Shown here piece after piece: positions 7,393 to 16,159 of a stretch of DNA of 64,000 nt (positions are counted from its first letter, which is position 1; each line of letters begins with the position of its first letter). A program made the translations under genes and the position numbers. Source of the DNA: Halomicrobium salinisoli (GTDB lineage Archaea > Halobacteriota > Halobacteria > Halobacteriales > Haloarculaceae); assembly GCF_020405185.1 (NCBI RefSeq), contig NZ_CP084463.1, positions 2,542,001-2,606,000 of the forward strand, given 5' to 3'. The notes under the pieces were generated by a model that made no database searches, was not told where the DNA came from, and saw nothing but the letters and a program-made list of their open reading frames with translations.

Positions 7393-8003
7393 TGCGCGTC
7401 GTCGTCCCGTTCGACGCCACCGAGCCGAAGACGCGCCTTTCCTCCGTTCTGTCGGCCGACGAGCGCCGCGAGTTCGCCGCGGTACTGCTCGGAGACGTCC
7501 TGAACGCGATAGCAGCAGCGGACGTCGAGACAGACGTCGAGGTCGTGGCGACCGACGACGTGGACTGCGACGCGCCCGTGACCGTCGACGACCGTCCGCT
7601 GGACCCGGCGATCAACGACCGCCTCGATGCGGGGCCGCTCGCGGTGGTGATGGCCGACCTCGCGATCGCGACGCCGGCAGCGATCGAGCGGCTGTTCGCG
7701 CCCGACGACGACGTCGTCCTGGTGCCGGGGCTGGGCGGGGGCACGAACGCCTTCGTCGCCCGGACCGACGCGTTCCGCGTGGACTACCACGACGCGTCGA
7801 TCCGCGACCACCGCGAGAACGCCCGCGCGGTCGGCTCCGTCGCCGAGGTCGACTCCTTCCGGCTGGCGGTCGACGTCGACGAGCCGGGCGACCTCGCCGA
7901 GGTGCTGCTGCACGGCGCGGGCGAGGCCCCCGAGTGGCTCCGCGAGCGCGGGTTCGCGGTGGCGACGGACGGCCGCACCGGCGTCGAGCGGGGCGAGGAC
8001 TGA
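7392..8003 (+). CDS. cofC: 2-phospho-L-lactate (or phosphoenolpyruvate) guanylyltransferase, F420 biosynthesis
   Basis: CofC activates 2-phospho-L-lactate, or phosphoenolpyruvate in some lineages, with GTP for transfer onto F0 in coenzyme F420 synthesis. The 203-residue protein starts [20 protein letters not shown], the nucleotidyltransferase entry motif with conserved K and R. LDPAIND and the GLGGGTNAF loop (about 115-123) are conserved CofC segments. The ATG overlaps the upstream TGA, and the cofG frame follows after a few dozen bases. Its place between cetZ1 and cofG fits known haloarchaeal order. Confidence 0.92.
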   Translation: MRVVVPFDATEPKTRLSSVLSADERREFAAVLLGDVLNAIAAADVETDVEVVATDDVDCDAPVTVDDRPLDPAINDRLDAGPLAVVMADLAIATPAAIERLFAPDDDVVLVPGLGGGTNAFVARTDAFRVDYHDASIRDHRENARAVGSVAEVDSFRLAVDVDEPGDLAEVLLHGAGEAPEWLRERGFAVATDGRTGVERGED

Positions 8004-8037
8004 ACGTTTTTTGACGCCGGCGCGCGGACGGGGAGAC

Positions 8038-9144
8038 GTGATTCCCGGCGCCGACGAGTACGACGTGGACGTCGCCATCGACGAGGCCGCGGTCGAGCGA
8101 CTGCTGGCGGCGTCGCCCGACGACGTGGCGGCCGCCGACGAGCTCTCGTTCTCGCGGAACGTGTTCGTCCCGCTGACGACGGCCTGCCGGTACACCTGCA
8201 CGTACTGTACCTACTACGACCCGCCGGGCCAGGCCGAGCTGATGACCCCCGACGAGGTCCGCGAGACCTGCCGCCGGGGCGCCGACGCGGGCTGTACCGA
8301 GGCCCTGTTCACCTTCGGCGACGACCCCGACGACCGCTACGACGGGATCCACGAGCGACTGGCCGACCTGGGCCACGACTCGATTCACTCCTACCTCCGG
8401 GAGGCCTGCGAGATCGCGCTGGAGGAGGGGCTGCTCCCCCACGCCAACCCGGGCGACCAGACGCGCGAGCAGATGGCGGAAGTCGCCGACGTCAACGCCT
8501 CGATGGGCGTCATGCTGGAGACGACCGCGGACGTGCGCGCACACGGCGGCCCGCGCGCCAAGTCGCCCGGCCAGCGGCTCAACACGCTGGACGTGGCGGG
8601 CGAACTGGGCGTCCCGTTTACGACCGGCGTCCTCGTGGGCGTCGGCGAGGACTGGCGGGACCGGGCCGAGAGCCTGCTGGCCATCCGGGCGATGCACGAG
8701 CGCCACGGCCACATTCAGGAGGTGATCGTCCAGCCCGTCGTCGAGAACGAGCGCTGGGACGGGGGCAGCCCCGACCTGGAGACGATGCGCCGGGTCACCG
8801 CGATGGCCCGCGTCGGCCTGCCCGACGAGGTGTCCGTCCAGGTGCCGCCGAACCTCGCGCCCGCGCGGGACCTGACCGACTGCGGGATCGACGACCTCGG
8901 CGGGGTGTCGCCGGTGACCGAGGACCACATCAACCCCGACTACGAGTGGCCCGCCCTGCGGGAGCTGCGGGCCGTCGCCGACGGCGCCGGCGTCCCCCTG
9001 CGCGAGCGACTGCCCGTCTACGAGCGCTACGTCGACGAGACGTGGTGCTCCGACCGGATCAGGGCGGCCATCGGCGCCGACGACGACGCGGGCGAGCGCT
9101 TCCGGGCGGTGCTGGAGCGCGGGGAGAACCCCGTCCCGCCCTGA
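8038..9144 (+). CDS. cofG: 7,8-didemethyl-8-hydroxy-5-deazariboflavin synthase, radical SAM subunit
   Basis: CofG forms the deazaflavin ring of F0 from the CofH product using radical SAM chemistry. The 368-residue protein carries the CxxxCxxC cluster motif as CRYTCTYC (C50, C54, C57), then the conserved FGDDPDDRY and HANPGDQTREQM segments. QVPPNLAP and DCGIDDLGGVSPVTEDHINP, typical of CofG, lie near the C-terminus. I chose GTG 8038 (IPGADEYDV); a TTG at 8011 would prepend nine residues without family support. It follows cofC closely. The partner gene cofH is about 3.5 kb downstream on the other strand. Confidence 0.93.
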   Translation: MIPGADEYDVDVAIDEAAVERLLAASPDDVAAADELSFSRNVFVPLTTACRYTCTYCTYYDPPGQAELMTPDEVRETCRRGADAGCTEALFTFGDDPDDRYDGIHERLADLGHDSIHSYLREACEIALEEGLLPHANPGDQTREQMAEVADVNASMGVMLETTADVRAHGGPRAKSPGQRLNTLDVAGELGVPFTTGVLVGVGEDWRDRAESLLAIRAMHERHGHIQEVIVQPVVENERWDGGSPDLETMRRVTAMARVGLPDEVSVQVPPNLAPARDLTDCGIDDLGGVSPVTEDHINPDYEWPALRELRAVADGAGVPLRERLPVYERYVDETWCSDRIRAAIGADDDAGERFRAVLERGENPVPP

Positions 9145-9162
9145 GAACCCGTCGCCCGGCCC

Positions 9163-9807
9163 TCACGCAGAGCGGAACTCGATCGTGATCGGTCGGGCAA
9201 TCCGTCGGAGGGCCCGCTTCAGCCGGTCGAGCGGCGCGCCCGACTCCGACGTCTTGACGACCCGGAGCGCACTGCCGCGGTGTTCGATCGCGCCCTCTGC
9301 GAGGAGGTCGTCGATCGCTGCGTCGACGGCGTCGGCGTCAGCGTCCAGTTCGTCTGTCAGTTCGCGCCGCGTCAGCGGCTCGTCCTGCAGTGCCCCGTGG
9401 ACCCGCCGGCCGACGTACTCGCGGTAGACCTCCCGGCCGTCCCGCGGTTCGTCGTCCACGATCACGCCCTCGTGGCGGAGCGCCTGAACGACGTCGAGCA
9501 CGATCCAGAGCCCGGCGACGAGGAACAAACCAGACACCCACGCCGCCCCGTCGTCGAGGACGAGGAGGGCGCCGCCGCCGACGAGGAGGGGCAGCGCGAC
9601 CCCCAGGTTGGTGACGTCGTCCCTGACGCCGTACGCGTCGACGACGACCTCGGTCAGGCCCCCGACGATCATGGTCGTCGTCAGCCAGGCCAGTTGCAGG
9701 ACGGACGCGTCGAGCAGGAACCGAAACGCGGCGAGAAAGAGGAGCCAACCCGCGACAGAGCGGACGGACAGCCGCGCGTCGAGTTCGGAACGGAGGGCGC
9801 TCGCCAT
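9163..9807 (-). CDS. Membrane protein with C-terminal winged-helix-like domain
   Basis: This encodes a 214-residue protein with about four hydrophobic segments in the first 115 residues (VAGWLLFLAAFRFLLDASVL, LAWLTTTMIVGGLTEVVV, LGVALPLLVGGGALLVL, WVSGLFLVAGLWIVLDVV). The soluble C-terminus has a helix-turn-helix-like stretch (LTRRELTDELDADADAVDAAI) followed by a wing (EGAIEHRGSALRVVK). This layout suggests a membrane-tethered one-component regulator, or a protein that uses a winged helix for protein contacts. It is convergent with cofG, with 18 bases between the stops. It belongs to no named family that I can recognise. Confidence 0.75.
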   Translation of the reverse strand: MASALRSELDARLSVRSVAGWLLFLAAFRFLLDASVLQLAWLTTTMIVGGLTEVVVDAYGVRDDVTNLGVALPLLVGGGALLVLDDGAAWVSGLFLVAGLWIVLDVVQALRHEGVIVDDEPRDGREVYREYVGRRVHGALQDEPLTRRELTDELDADADAVDAAIDDLLAEGAIEHRGSALRVVKTSESGAPLDRLKRALRRIARPITIEFRSA

Positions 9808-9885
9808 CGGTGAGGACGGCGACCGCTGGTCAGTTAACTGTTGTCGTCAGTGGAAGAAAGGGGCGCGTTCGACGGAGCGATGCGA

Positions 9886-10029
9886 TCAGAAGCCGGTGGG
9901 GATGACCTTGGCGGGCGTCTGCTCCTCGTCGTCGTCAGTGTCGCGGCGGCCGACGGGCGAGGCGGTTCGAGTCCGGACGTTTCGTCGCAGGTCGTCGGCG
10001 AACAGCTTCACGTGCTGGAACTTGTTCAT
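9886..10029 (-). CDS. Small basic protein, 47 residues, probably leaderless
   Basis: The frame from ATG 10029 to TGA at 9886 encodes MNKFQHVKLFADDLRR..., with a charged TDDDEEQ stretch and the end PAKVIPTGF. It is supported mainly by a clear TATA-like box (CCTTATACG on the reverse strand, 10051-10059) centred about 26 bases upstream of the ATG, as expected for a leaderless haloarchaeal transcript. No domain is recognised. A longer in-frame start at 10104 reads through the promoter and was discarded. Confidence 0.5.
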   Translation of the reverse strand: MNKFQHVKLFADDLRRNVRTRTASPVGRRDTDDDEEQTPAKVIPTGF

Positions 10030-10050
10030 ACCTGAACGAGGGGTCGCACA

Positions 10051-10059
10051 CGTATAAGG
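10051..10059 (-). promoter_or_regulatory. TATA box of the small gene at 9886-10029
   Basis: On the reverse strand this reads CCTTATACG and is centred about 26 bases upstream of ATG 10029. That spacing is what is seen for leaderless archaeal promoters. Confidence 0.5.
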
Positions 10060-10219
10060 AGAGTGATGTAATATGCCTGAACGATCGTGTGGGTGCGCGA
10101 GCATCCATCACGTACTCACCGCTGCGTCCCGCTCGTGACGATTTGTGATACCATATCGTGATCTCCGACTATGGTATGTGATGTGATACTTCTGGCCGAG
10201 AGTCGGCGCCGTCGGTCGG

Positions 10220-10897
10220 TCAGTCGGGGTCAGCCCTGCCGCCCTCCCGGACGAACCGGGAGAACACGCGGGACTCGATCTTCCGGAGGTGTTCGCCGAC
10301 GGTGGAGGGCGTCGTCCCGACCCGCTCGGCGACGTCCTCGTGGGTGGCATCGCGGGGGTTGCGGTAGTAGCCCAGGCGCACGGCCGCGTCGAGGATCTCG
10401 CGCTGGCGGCCGGTGAGGTCGGCGAAGGGATCGTCGCCCTCGGGCGGGCGCTCGCCGGTCGAAAGCATCTCCACGTCGTAGACGTCCGCGTCGGGCGGCA
10501 TCGCGTCGGCGAAGTTGGCCTCGTCCCCCACGAGGGTGATCAGCAGCGACCCGTCTTCCTCGACCTCGACGGGCATCTCCATCACGGCCTCGGACTCCTC
10601 GCGACGCCGGACCATGCGCTCCGTCAGCGGCGTCGGCTCGAAGTGCGTGTACGAGTACCACCACCCCTCGGCGCCGGTGACGGCGAAGTCGAGGACGTGC
10701 TCGCTGGTCTCGAGGATCTCCTCGTAGCGCTCCTGGTCGCCCCGCGCCTCGGCCAGCATCACGCCGGTGCCGTCGGCCAGCAGGTCCATCTGGTGGATCG
10801 CGCCGCGGATCACGTCGGGGTCCTCGGCCAGTCGCTCCCCGAGCGGGTGGAACGCGGCCCTCCCCCGCGGCGTCACCCGTATCCTGACGTACCGCAT
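10220..10897 (-). CDS. HTH-10 (bacterioopsin-activator-like) transcriptional regulator
   Basis: This encodes a 225-residue regulator. The N-terminal alpha/beta sensor-like region starts MRYVRIRVTPRGRAAFHPLG. The C-terminal HTH-10 domain runs from about residue 155 (LTGRQREILDAAVRLGYYRNPRDATHEDVAERVGTT with a STVGEHLRKIESRVFSRFV recognition helix). This is the archaeal Bat-type family. The gene is divergent from the cytochrome P450 gene at 11013, with 115 bases between starts, so control of that gene is a reasonable inference. ATG 10897 was preferred because the upstream extension runs into the shared promoter. Confidence 0.9.
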   Translation of the reverse strand: MRYVRIRVTPRGRAAFHPLGERLAEDPDVIRGAIHQMDLLADGTGVMLAEARGDQERYEEILETSEHVLDFAVTGAEGWWYSYTHFEPTPLTERMVRRREESEAVMEMPVEVEEDGSLLITLVGDEANFADAMPPDADVYDVEMLSTGERPPEGDDPFADLTGRQREILDAAVRLGYYRNPRDATHEDVAERVGTTPSTVGEHLRKIESRVFSRFVREGGRADPD

Positions 10898-11012
10898 GCG
10901 TGGCGCTACCGAGAGCACGGTGAAATAATCCCCGCACATAAAGGGGCCCCGGATCCGGCGCGGAACTGCCAGGGCGGTGGCCCGCGAAGGTCCACCCAGG
11001 GTGATCCGACCG

Positions 11013-12344
11013 ATGGCAACCAGAACGCCGCCGGGACCGCGTGGACTGCCGCTCGTCGGCAACACCCACCAGTGGGTGCGGGACCCGTGTGCCTTCAAGG
11101 AGCGCTGCGCCGACTACGGCCGCGTCGTCAACTACGAGATCCTCGGGTGGGACGCGTACATGCTGACCGAGCCCGCGGACGTCGAGCGCGTGCTGGCCGA
11201 CGAACACGACCGGTTCCCGAAACACGAGGAGGGCAACGACGAACTGCGGACGTTCCTCGGGGACGGGCTGGTCACGAGCCAGGGCGACCTGTGGGAGCGC
11301 CAGCGCGCGGCCATCCAGCCGGCCTTCGACATGACCCACGTCAAGCGGTACGCCGACGTCATGGTCGATCGGGCCGCCGAGACCAGCGAGCGGCTGGCGG
11401 CGGGCGAGCCCGTCGACGTCCGCGACGCCATGACCCGGACGACGCTGGAGATCCTCGTCGACTGCATGTTCGGACGGGACATCGACGTCGCGGACCGGGG
11501 CATCTACGACGCCGTCGCGGCCTTCCAGGAGCCGATGCGCCCGCGCAACCAGCCCATCACCTTCTTCGCGCCGGACTGGGCGCCGATCCCGTTCCTCCGG
11601 CGGGCCGAGCGGGCGCTCGACCACCTCGAGGAGCAGGTGTACGACATCCTCGAACGCCGGCGAGCCGGCGAGGAGGACCGCGACGACCTCCTCGCGGTGC
11701 TGGTCGACGCCGACCAGGCCATGGCCGACGAGCAGATCCGCGACGAGATGCTCACGTTCCTGTTCGCCGGCCACGAGACGACGGCGCTGACGCTGACCTA
11801 CGTCTGGGACCTGCTCTCGCGAAACCCCGACGTCGAGCGGCGGCTCCGGGCCGAGGTGGACGAGGTCTGCGACGGCCGCCCCGCGATCGAGGACCTCTTC
11901 GAGTTCGAGTACGCGGGCCACGTCGTCCGCGAGGCGCTGCGGCTGTACCCGCCCGCCCACGAGATCCGCCGCGAGCCCGTCGAGGACGTCCGGTTCGGGG
12001 GCTACGACGTCCCCGCGGGGTCGCTGCTCGTGCTGCCGACGTGGGTGCTCCACCGCGACGACCGGTTCTGGGACGACCCCGAGGCGTTCCGCCCGGAGCG
12101 CTGGGCGGACGGCGGCGACCGGCCGGAGTTCGCGTACTTCCCGTTCGGGGGCGGGCCGCGCCGCTGCATCGGCCAGCAGTTCGCGATGACGGAGGCCCAG
12201 CTCGTGCTCGCGACCCTGGTGCGCGACTGGACGTTCGAGCGGCGGTACGGCGACCTCGAGCTGACCGCCGGCGTCACGCTCCAGCCCAGCGGCGACGTGG
12301 AGATGGTCCCGCGCCGCCCGGACGCCGTCGGACGGGAGCACTGA
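11013..12344 (+). CDS. Cytochrome P450
   Basis: This encodes a 443-residue soluble haem-thiolate mono-oxygenase. Present are the Pro-rich start ([13 protein letters not shown]), the I-helix oxygen-binding motif AGHETT (252-257), K-helix ExxR as EALR (307-310), PERW (361-364), and the haem-ligand loop [12 protein letters not shown] (376-387) with Cys385. It resembles CYP102/CYP4-like class enzymes common in haloarchaea; the substrate cannot be predicted. No membrane anchor is seen, and no ferredoxin or reductase gene is adjacent. ATG 11013 ([11 protein letters not shown]) was chosen over a GTG at 10977. It is divergent from the HTH-10 regulator. Confidence 0.95.
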   Translation: MATRTPPGPRGLPLVGNTHQWVRDPCAFKERCADYGRVVNYEILGWDAYMLTEPADVERVLADEHDRFPKHEEGNDELRTFLGDGLVTSQGDLWERQRAAIQPAFDMTHVKRYADVMVDRAAETSERLAAGEPVDVRDAMTRTTLEILVDCMFGRDIDVADRGIYDAVAAFQEPMRPRNQPITFFAPDWAPIPFLRRAERALDHLEEQVYDILERRRAGEEDRDDLLAVLVDADQAMADEQIRDEMLTFLFAGHETTALTLTYVWDLLSRNPDVERRLRAEVDEVCDGRPAIEDLFEFEYAGHVVREALRLYPPAHEIRREPVEDVRFGGYDVPAGSLLVLPTWVLHRDDRFWDDPEAFRPERWADGGDRPEFAYFPFGGGPRRCIGQQFAMTEAQLVLATLVRDWTFERRYGDLELTAGVTLQPSGDVEMVPRRPDAVGREH

Positions 12345-12664
12345 CCGCGCCGGCGGGGGTTCGGCGACCCGCTCTCCCGACTGGCACTCGGCCCTCCTCG
12401 CGACGATTGATGTAAATTGAGGTTCAAATACACCGTAATTATTACGTTCCCGGGGCGCCTATCGGTGGACGCCCGGACTGCCTCTGACTGCCATCCCGGG
12501 CACCAGTCCCGCCGTCCGTCGCACTGCCCGGTGGCGGACGGGTCATCTCGTCTCTGTTACGGCGACTGCGACTGGTCCCCGGTCGGTCGCGTTCCGCGGC
12601 CGACCGCTAGATTTCGCGGCCGACCGCTACTATCGTAGTCAGGTGCTGCTCTCGTCGCCGACCG
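12345..12664. other. Intergenic region between P450 and cofH
   Basis: These are 320 bases between convergent stops. A short AT-rich patch (TGTAAATTGAGGTTCAAATAC, then TAATTATTACG at about 12,434) could be a terminator or promoter remnant. A short duplicated phrase, CGCGGCCGACCGCTA, occurs at about 12,595-12,609 and again at about 12,615-12,629. No credible gene is seen. Confidence 0.5.
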
Positions 12665-14017
12665 CTACAGCATCGGCGTTCCGTCCGCGCGCGGTCCGAG
12701 CGTCGGACCGAAGGGCGGGTCGTCGGGGTCGATCCGGCGACGCCGCTCGTAGTCCGTCGAGCGCTCGACCGGAACGCGCCCGATGGCGGTGATCATCTCG
12801 ACGTAGTCGGCGAACGACCGGACCTCGCCGTAGTCGCCGCCGGCGCGCTTGGTGATCTCCTCCGAGAGGATCGTCCCCATGAAGTCGTCGGCGCCGCAGT
12901 GCAGCAGTTTCAGTCCCTTCGCGTCGCCGAACTTCACCCACGAGGACTGGACGTGGTCGACGTTGTCGAGGAACAGCCGCGAGACGGCGATCATCAGCTC
13001 GTCCTCCGCGTCGCTGGCGCCGCGCTCGACCAGCCCCTCCTCGTAGAGGGGCGTCTCCTCGTGGACAAAGGAGAGGGGGACGAACTCCGTGATCGCCCCC
13101 GTCCGGTCCTGCAGTTCCCGAATGCGCTCCAGGTGCTGCACCCGGTGCATCTCGTTCTCGACGTGGCCGTACATGATGGTCGCGGTGGTGTCGAGGCCGA
13201 CGCTCGCCGCGGCCTCCATGGCCTCGAGCCACTCGCCCGTGTCGATCTTGCCCGGGCAGATGACCTCGCGGACCTCGTCGACCAGCACCTCGGCGGCCGT
13301 CCCCGGGACGGAGTCGAGGCCGGCGTCCTTCAGGCGGCCGTAGACCTCCTCGTAGTCCCAGTCCGTGCCGCGCCGGGCGTGGTAGGCCTCCTCGGGCGTC
13401 ATCGAGTGGACGTGGACGTCGCCGACGGACATCGCGCCGATCTGCTCGCAGTAGGTGCCCGGATCCCCCTCGTACTCCTCGGGCGGCCGGTAGTTCAGGT
13501 CCTCGCGGTCGCTCGCCTCCAGTATCTCGCGGTGCTCGTCGTCCAGCGCGAACGCCGGGTGGAGCCCCGAGACCGAGCACACCTCGTAGACGCCCATGTC
13601 GAGCGCGTCGTCGACGATGGCCCGCGATTCGGCGGGCGTCTTCGTGAACCCGCCGTGGTCGGCGTCGTTGGCCGCGCGGAACTGCTCGGAGCGGTCCTTG
13701 AAGTTGCAGAACAGACAGCCGGTGTTGCAGGCGGTCGTGACGTTGTTGTTGAGGTTCGCGACGAACGTGACCTCGTCGCCGACCACCTCGGCCCGCCGGC
13801 GGTCGGCGGCCTCCAGGACCAGTTCCTTGCGCTCGGCGTCGATCCCCGGGCGGTCGGTTCCGGTCGTCATGAGTTCGACGCCGTCGGCGACCGACAGCCG
13901 CTCGCCGTTCCGGGCCTTCGCCAGTGCGTTCTCGAAGGACTGGTCCGTCCGGGGACGGTGCTCGAAGTCGAACTCGCCCCGCGGAACGTTCGCCGTCGTC
14001 TCGAAGGCGTCCGCCAT
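12665..14017 (-). CDS. cofH: 5-amino-6-(D-ribitylamino)uracil--L-tyrosine 4-hydroxyphenyl transferase
   Basis: CofH condenses tyrosine-derived material with the ribitylaminouracil precursor in F0 synthesis by radical SAM chemistry. The 450-residue protein has CxxxCxxC as CNTGCLFC (C97, C101, C104), preceded by VANLNNNVTTA. Other CofH-like segments are CSVSGLHPAF, HSMTPEEAYHARR, SVPGTAAEVLVDEVR and TSTIMYGH-like TATIMYGHVEN. Length is somewhat above bacterial CofH because of the N-terminal 80 residues. It sits 3.5 kb from cofG on the opposite strand, so the two F0 synthase halves are separate transcription units here. Confidence 0.93.
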   Translation of the reverse strand: MADAFETTANVPRGEFDFEHRPRTDQSFENALAKARNGERLSVADGVELMTTGTDRPGIDAERKELVLEAADRRRAEVVGDEVTFVANLNNNVTTACNTGCLFCNFKDRSEQFRAANDADHGGFTKTPAESRAIVDDALDMGVYEVCSVSGLHPAFALDDEHREILEASDREDLNYRPPEEYEGDPGTYCEQIGAMSVGDVHVHSMTPEEAYHARRGTDWDYEEVYGRLKDAGLDSVPGTAAEVLVDEVREVICPGKIDTGEWLEAMEAAASVGLDTTATIMYGHVENEMHRVQHLERIRELQDRTGAITEFVPLSFVHEETPLYEEGLVERGASDAEDELMIAVSRLFLDNVDHVQSSWVKFGDAKGLKLLHCGADDFMGTILSEEITKRAGGDYGEVRSFADYVEMITAIGRVPVERSTDYERRRRIDPDDPPFGPTLGPRADGTPML

Positions 14018-14176
14018 CTACGGATACCTCGGTGCAAGCGCCCAAAAAGCGTACGGGATGCGCGAGCGGCCGGCGCGCGCGAAGCGCCCGTCCGCCGTCG
14101 GACCGCGCCGCCCGAGCGGCGCCGCGGCCGCTGCGAAACGCAAACCGCTTAGTCGCTGGAGCGAAACTGCCCGCCA

Positions 14177-15205
14177 ATGACCAGCGTCAAGGAGTTCCGC
14201 GTGGACGAACCCGCGACGCCGACGGAGCTGGGGCGGGGCTCGTTCGTGTTCACCGACGACTACTCGGTCTTCGACTGGGGCAAGATGCCCGACGAGATTC
14301 CGGACAAGGGCGCCTCCCTCTGTGCGATGGGCGCGTTCAACTTCGAACTGCTGGAGGCCAACGACGTTCCGACCCACTACGAGGGCGTGGTCGTCGACGG
14401 CGAAACCGTCGACCTCGGCGAGGCGCTCGGCGCGGGCGCGACGCCCGAGGAGATGGCCATCTCCCTGACGCAGGTGCCCGACCTCCCGTTCGCCGACGGC
14501 GAGTACGACTACGACGCCTACCACGAGGAGGCGGGCGAGAACTACCTCGTCCCCCTGGAGATCGTCTTCCGGAACCGCGTGCCCGTCGGCTCGTCGCTCC
14601 GGTCGCGCACCGACCCCGACGACCACGGGCTCGACCACGACGAGTGGCCCGACGAGGTCGTCGACCTCAACGAGCCCGTCGTCGAGTTCTCCACGAAGTA
14701 CGAGGAGCAGGACCGTTACCTCGACCGCGAGGAAGCGGACGCGGTCGCGGGCGAGGCGTCGATCGACCGACTGGAGGAGCTGGCCCGCGCCGTCAACTAC
14801 GTCGTGACCGAGCAGGCCAGCGAGGCCGGCCTCGTCCACGAGGACGGCAAGATCGAGTGCCTCTACTACGAGGGCGAGATCCGCGTGGCCGACGTCGTCG
14901 GCACCTTCGACGAGAACCGCTTCTCCTACGACGGCCAGCAGGTCTCGAAGGAGGTCATCCGTCAGTACCACAAGCGCACCCAGCCCGAGTGGGTCGAGGC
15001 CGTGGGCGAGGCCAAGGAGCGCGCCGACGAGGAGGACGTGGCCGACTGGAAGTCCCTCTGCGAGGACGCTCCCGAACCGCTCGACGAGGACGTGATCCAG
15101 GCTGCCCGCGACCTGTACTGCGCCGGCACCAACGCCTACGTCGGGCAGGACGTCTTCGAGGCCCCGTCGCTGTCCGAGGCCGTCGACGCCGCGCGGGACC
15201 TCTGA
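14177..15205 (+). CDS. purC: Phosphoribosylaminoimidazole-succinocarboxamide synthase
   Basis: PurC (SAICAR synthetase) joins aspartate to CAIR with ATP in de novo purine synthesis. The 342-residue protein contains the recognisable SAICAR core. [27 protein letters not shown] is the ATP-grasp-like N-terminus. [16 protein letters not shown] covers the conserved LEVVVRNxxxGS region. VEFSTKYEE and the [15 protein letters not shown] metal/ATP segment follow, then [15 protein letters not shown]. Haloarchaeal PurC is longer than the bacterial enzyme (about 240). The start is ATG 14177. It is divergent from cofH. Confidence 0.95.
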   Translation: MTSVKEFRVDEPATPTELGRGSFVFTDDYSVFDWGKMPDEIPDKGASLCAMGAFNFELLEANDVPTHYEGVVVDGETVDLGEALGAGATPEEMAISLTQVPDLPFADGEYDYDAYHEEAGENYLVPLEIVFRNRVPVGSSLRSRTDPDDHGLDHDEWPDEVVDLNEPVVEFSTKYEEQDRYLDREEADAVAGEASIDRLEELARAVNYVVTEQASEAGLVHEDGKIECLYYEGEIRVADVVGTFDENRFSYDGQQVSKEVIRQYHKRTQPEWVEAVGEAKERADEEDVADWKSLCEDAPEPLDEDVIQAARDLYCAGTNAYVGQDVFEAPSLSEAVDAARDL

Positions 15206-15385
15206 GGACGACGGCCGCGGCCCGACGGTTCGGCGGACGGCTCCGTGACGGCCGCACCCGACGGCTGCTCACGCCAAGCGGCACCCGACGGCCGCTCGCG
15301 CCACGGGGCGCCTGGCGGTCGATCACACGGCGGTTCGAGTCAACTGGTAAATAGGTATATGAGACGGCGTCGCATACCACCGCCT

Positions 15386-15640
15386 ATGTCTCCGGAATAC
15401 AAGCCGCCGGCCGAGGGGGAGCGCCGCCAGCTGGTGGTCGACCAGTTACGCGAACTCACGAGACGCGTCGAGACGGCCGAGCGGCGGGTCACACAGGTCG
15501 AGAACGCGCTCTGTGCGGTGGCGCGGGAGACGAGCGACGTCTCGGTGAGCCACGCGTGCAACCGTTGCGAGAAGAGCCTCCTCATCGTACAGAACGGCTC
15601 CATGCGCTGCCCGCGCTGTAACTACTCGCGGTCGATGTGA
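15386..15640 (+). CDS. Small coiled-coil zinc-ribbon protein
   Basis: This encodes an 84-residue protein. A helical N-terminal half with heptad character (QLVVDQLRELTRRVETAERRV) is followed by a C-terminal zinc ribbon with paired cysteines (CNRC and CPRC, about 14 residues apart). An AT-rich box (GTAAATAGGTATAT, 15,346-15,359) lies 30-40 bases upstream of ATG 15386, which favours this start over the in-frame ATG at 15,359 inside the box. The function is unknown; small zinc-finger proteins are common in haloarchaea. Its last 19 bases overlap the convergent gene at 15622-16008. Confidence 0.75.
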   Translation: MSPEYKPPAEGERRQLVVDQLRELTRRVETAERRVTQVENALCAVARETSDVSVSHACNRCEKSLLIVQNGSMRCPRCNYSRSM

Positions 15641-16008
15641 TCGCCCGGTCCCGGACCGTCCCCGAAACCTCCGGCCCGCGTCAGCAGGTCCTCCTCGAGG
15701 ACGACAGTCTCGGCGTCGTCCGTCTCGAACCACAGAACGACGCCGGCGTTCGCGAGCGCCGGCAGGTGCCGCGCCACCAGACGCTCGCGGGCCGGCTCCG
15801 GGTCGACGTCGTCCAGCGCCGCGTCGCCGCGGGTCGACGCGATGGCCCGCGCGACGGCGCCCGGCGTCGCGACGCCCCCGCTCTCCAGCAGGTACGCGAC
15901 GACGGCTCGACACCACCAGCACTCGACGTCGAGGTCCTCTTCGTCGACCGACGGCCGCACGGCCGACGGATCGTGCGGTCCCGTGCTGTCGCGTCCGGCG
16001 TCCTCCAT
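15622..16008 (-). CDS. DUF7344-like winged-helix protein
   Basis: This encodes a 128-residue acidic protein. After a polar leader, residues 30-110 form a winged-helix-like unit: VVAYLLESGGVATPGAVARAIAS, then a conserved-looking RERLVARHLPALANAGVVLWF and the strand AETVVLEE. The RxxLxxxHLPxLxxxG pattern is what I know from haloarchaeal DUF7344-type domains. The stop overlaps the convergent zinc-ribbon gene by 19 bases. No partner gene suggests a target. Confidence 0.7.
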   Translation of the reverse strand: MEDAGRDSTGPHDPSAVRPSVDEEDLDVECWWCRAVVAYLLESGGVATPGAVARAIASTRGDAALDDVDPEPARERLVARHLPALANAGVVLWFETDDAETVVLEEDLLTRAGGFGDGPGPGDHIDRE

Positions 16009-16159
16009 GCGCGTGCCTTCGCCGCCCTCCTATGAATTATTGGGGCCGCGTGATCGCCTCCGGCCCGTCCCGTGAAAAGCGCTGCAGGCGGCCGGTTTAC
16101 CGGCGATGCGGTCCTGTCAGGTTCTAATCTTTTTTGCGTTGCGGCCCGTGGGTCCCAGT

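Noticed and set aside
10289-12415. 708-residue forward frame and 703-residue reverse frame across the HTH-10 and P450 genes
   Set aside because: Both are composed of low-complexity Arg/Gly/Pro or Val/Asp/Leu stretches and cross gene boundaries; the P450 and regulator frames carry real motifs.
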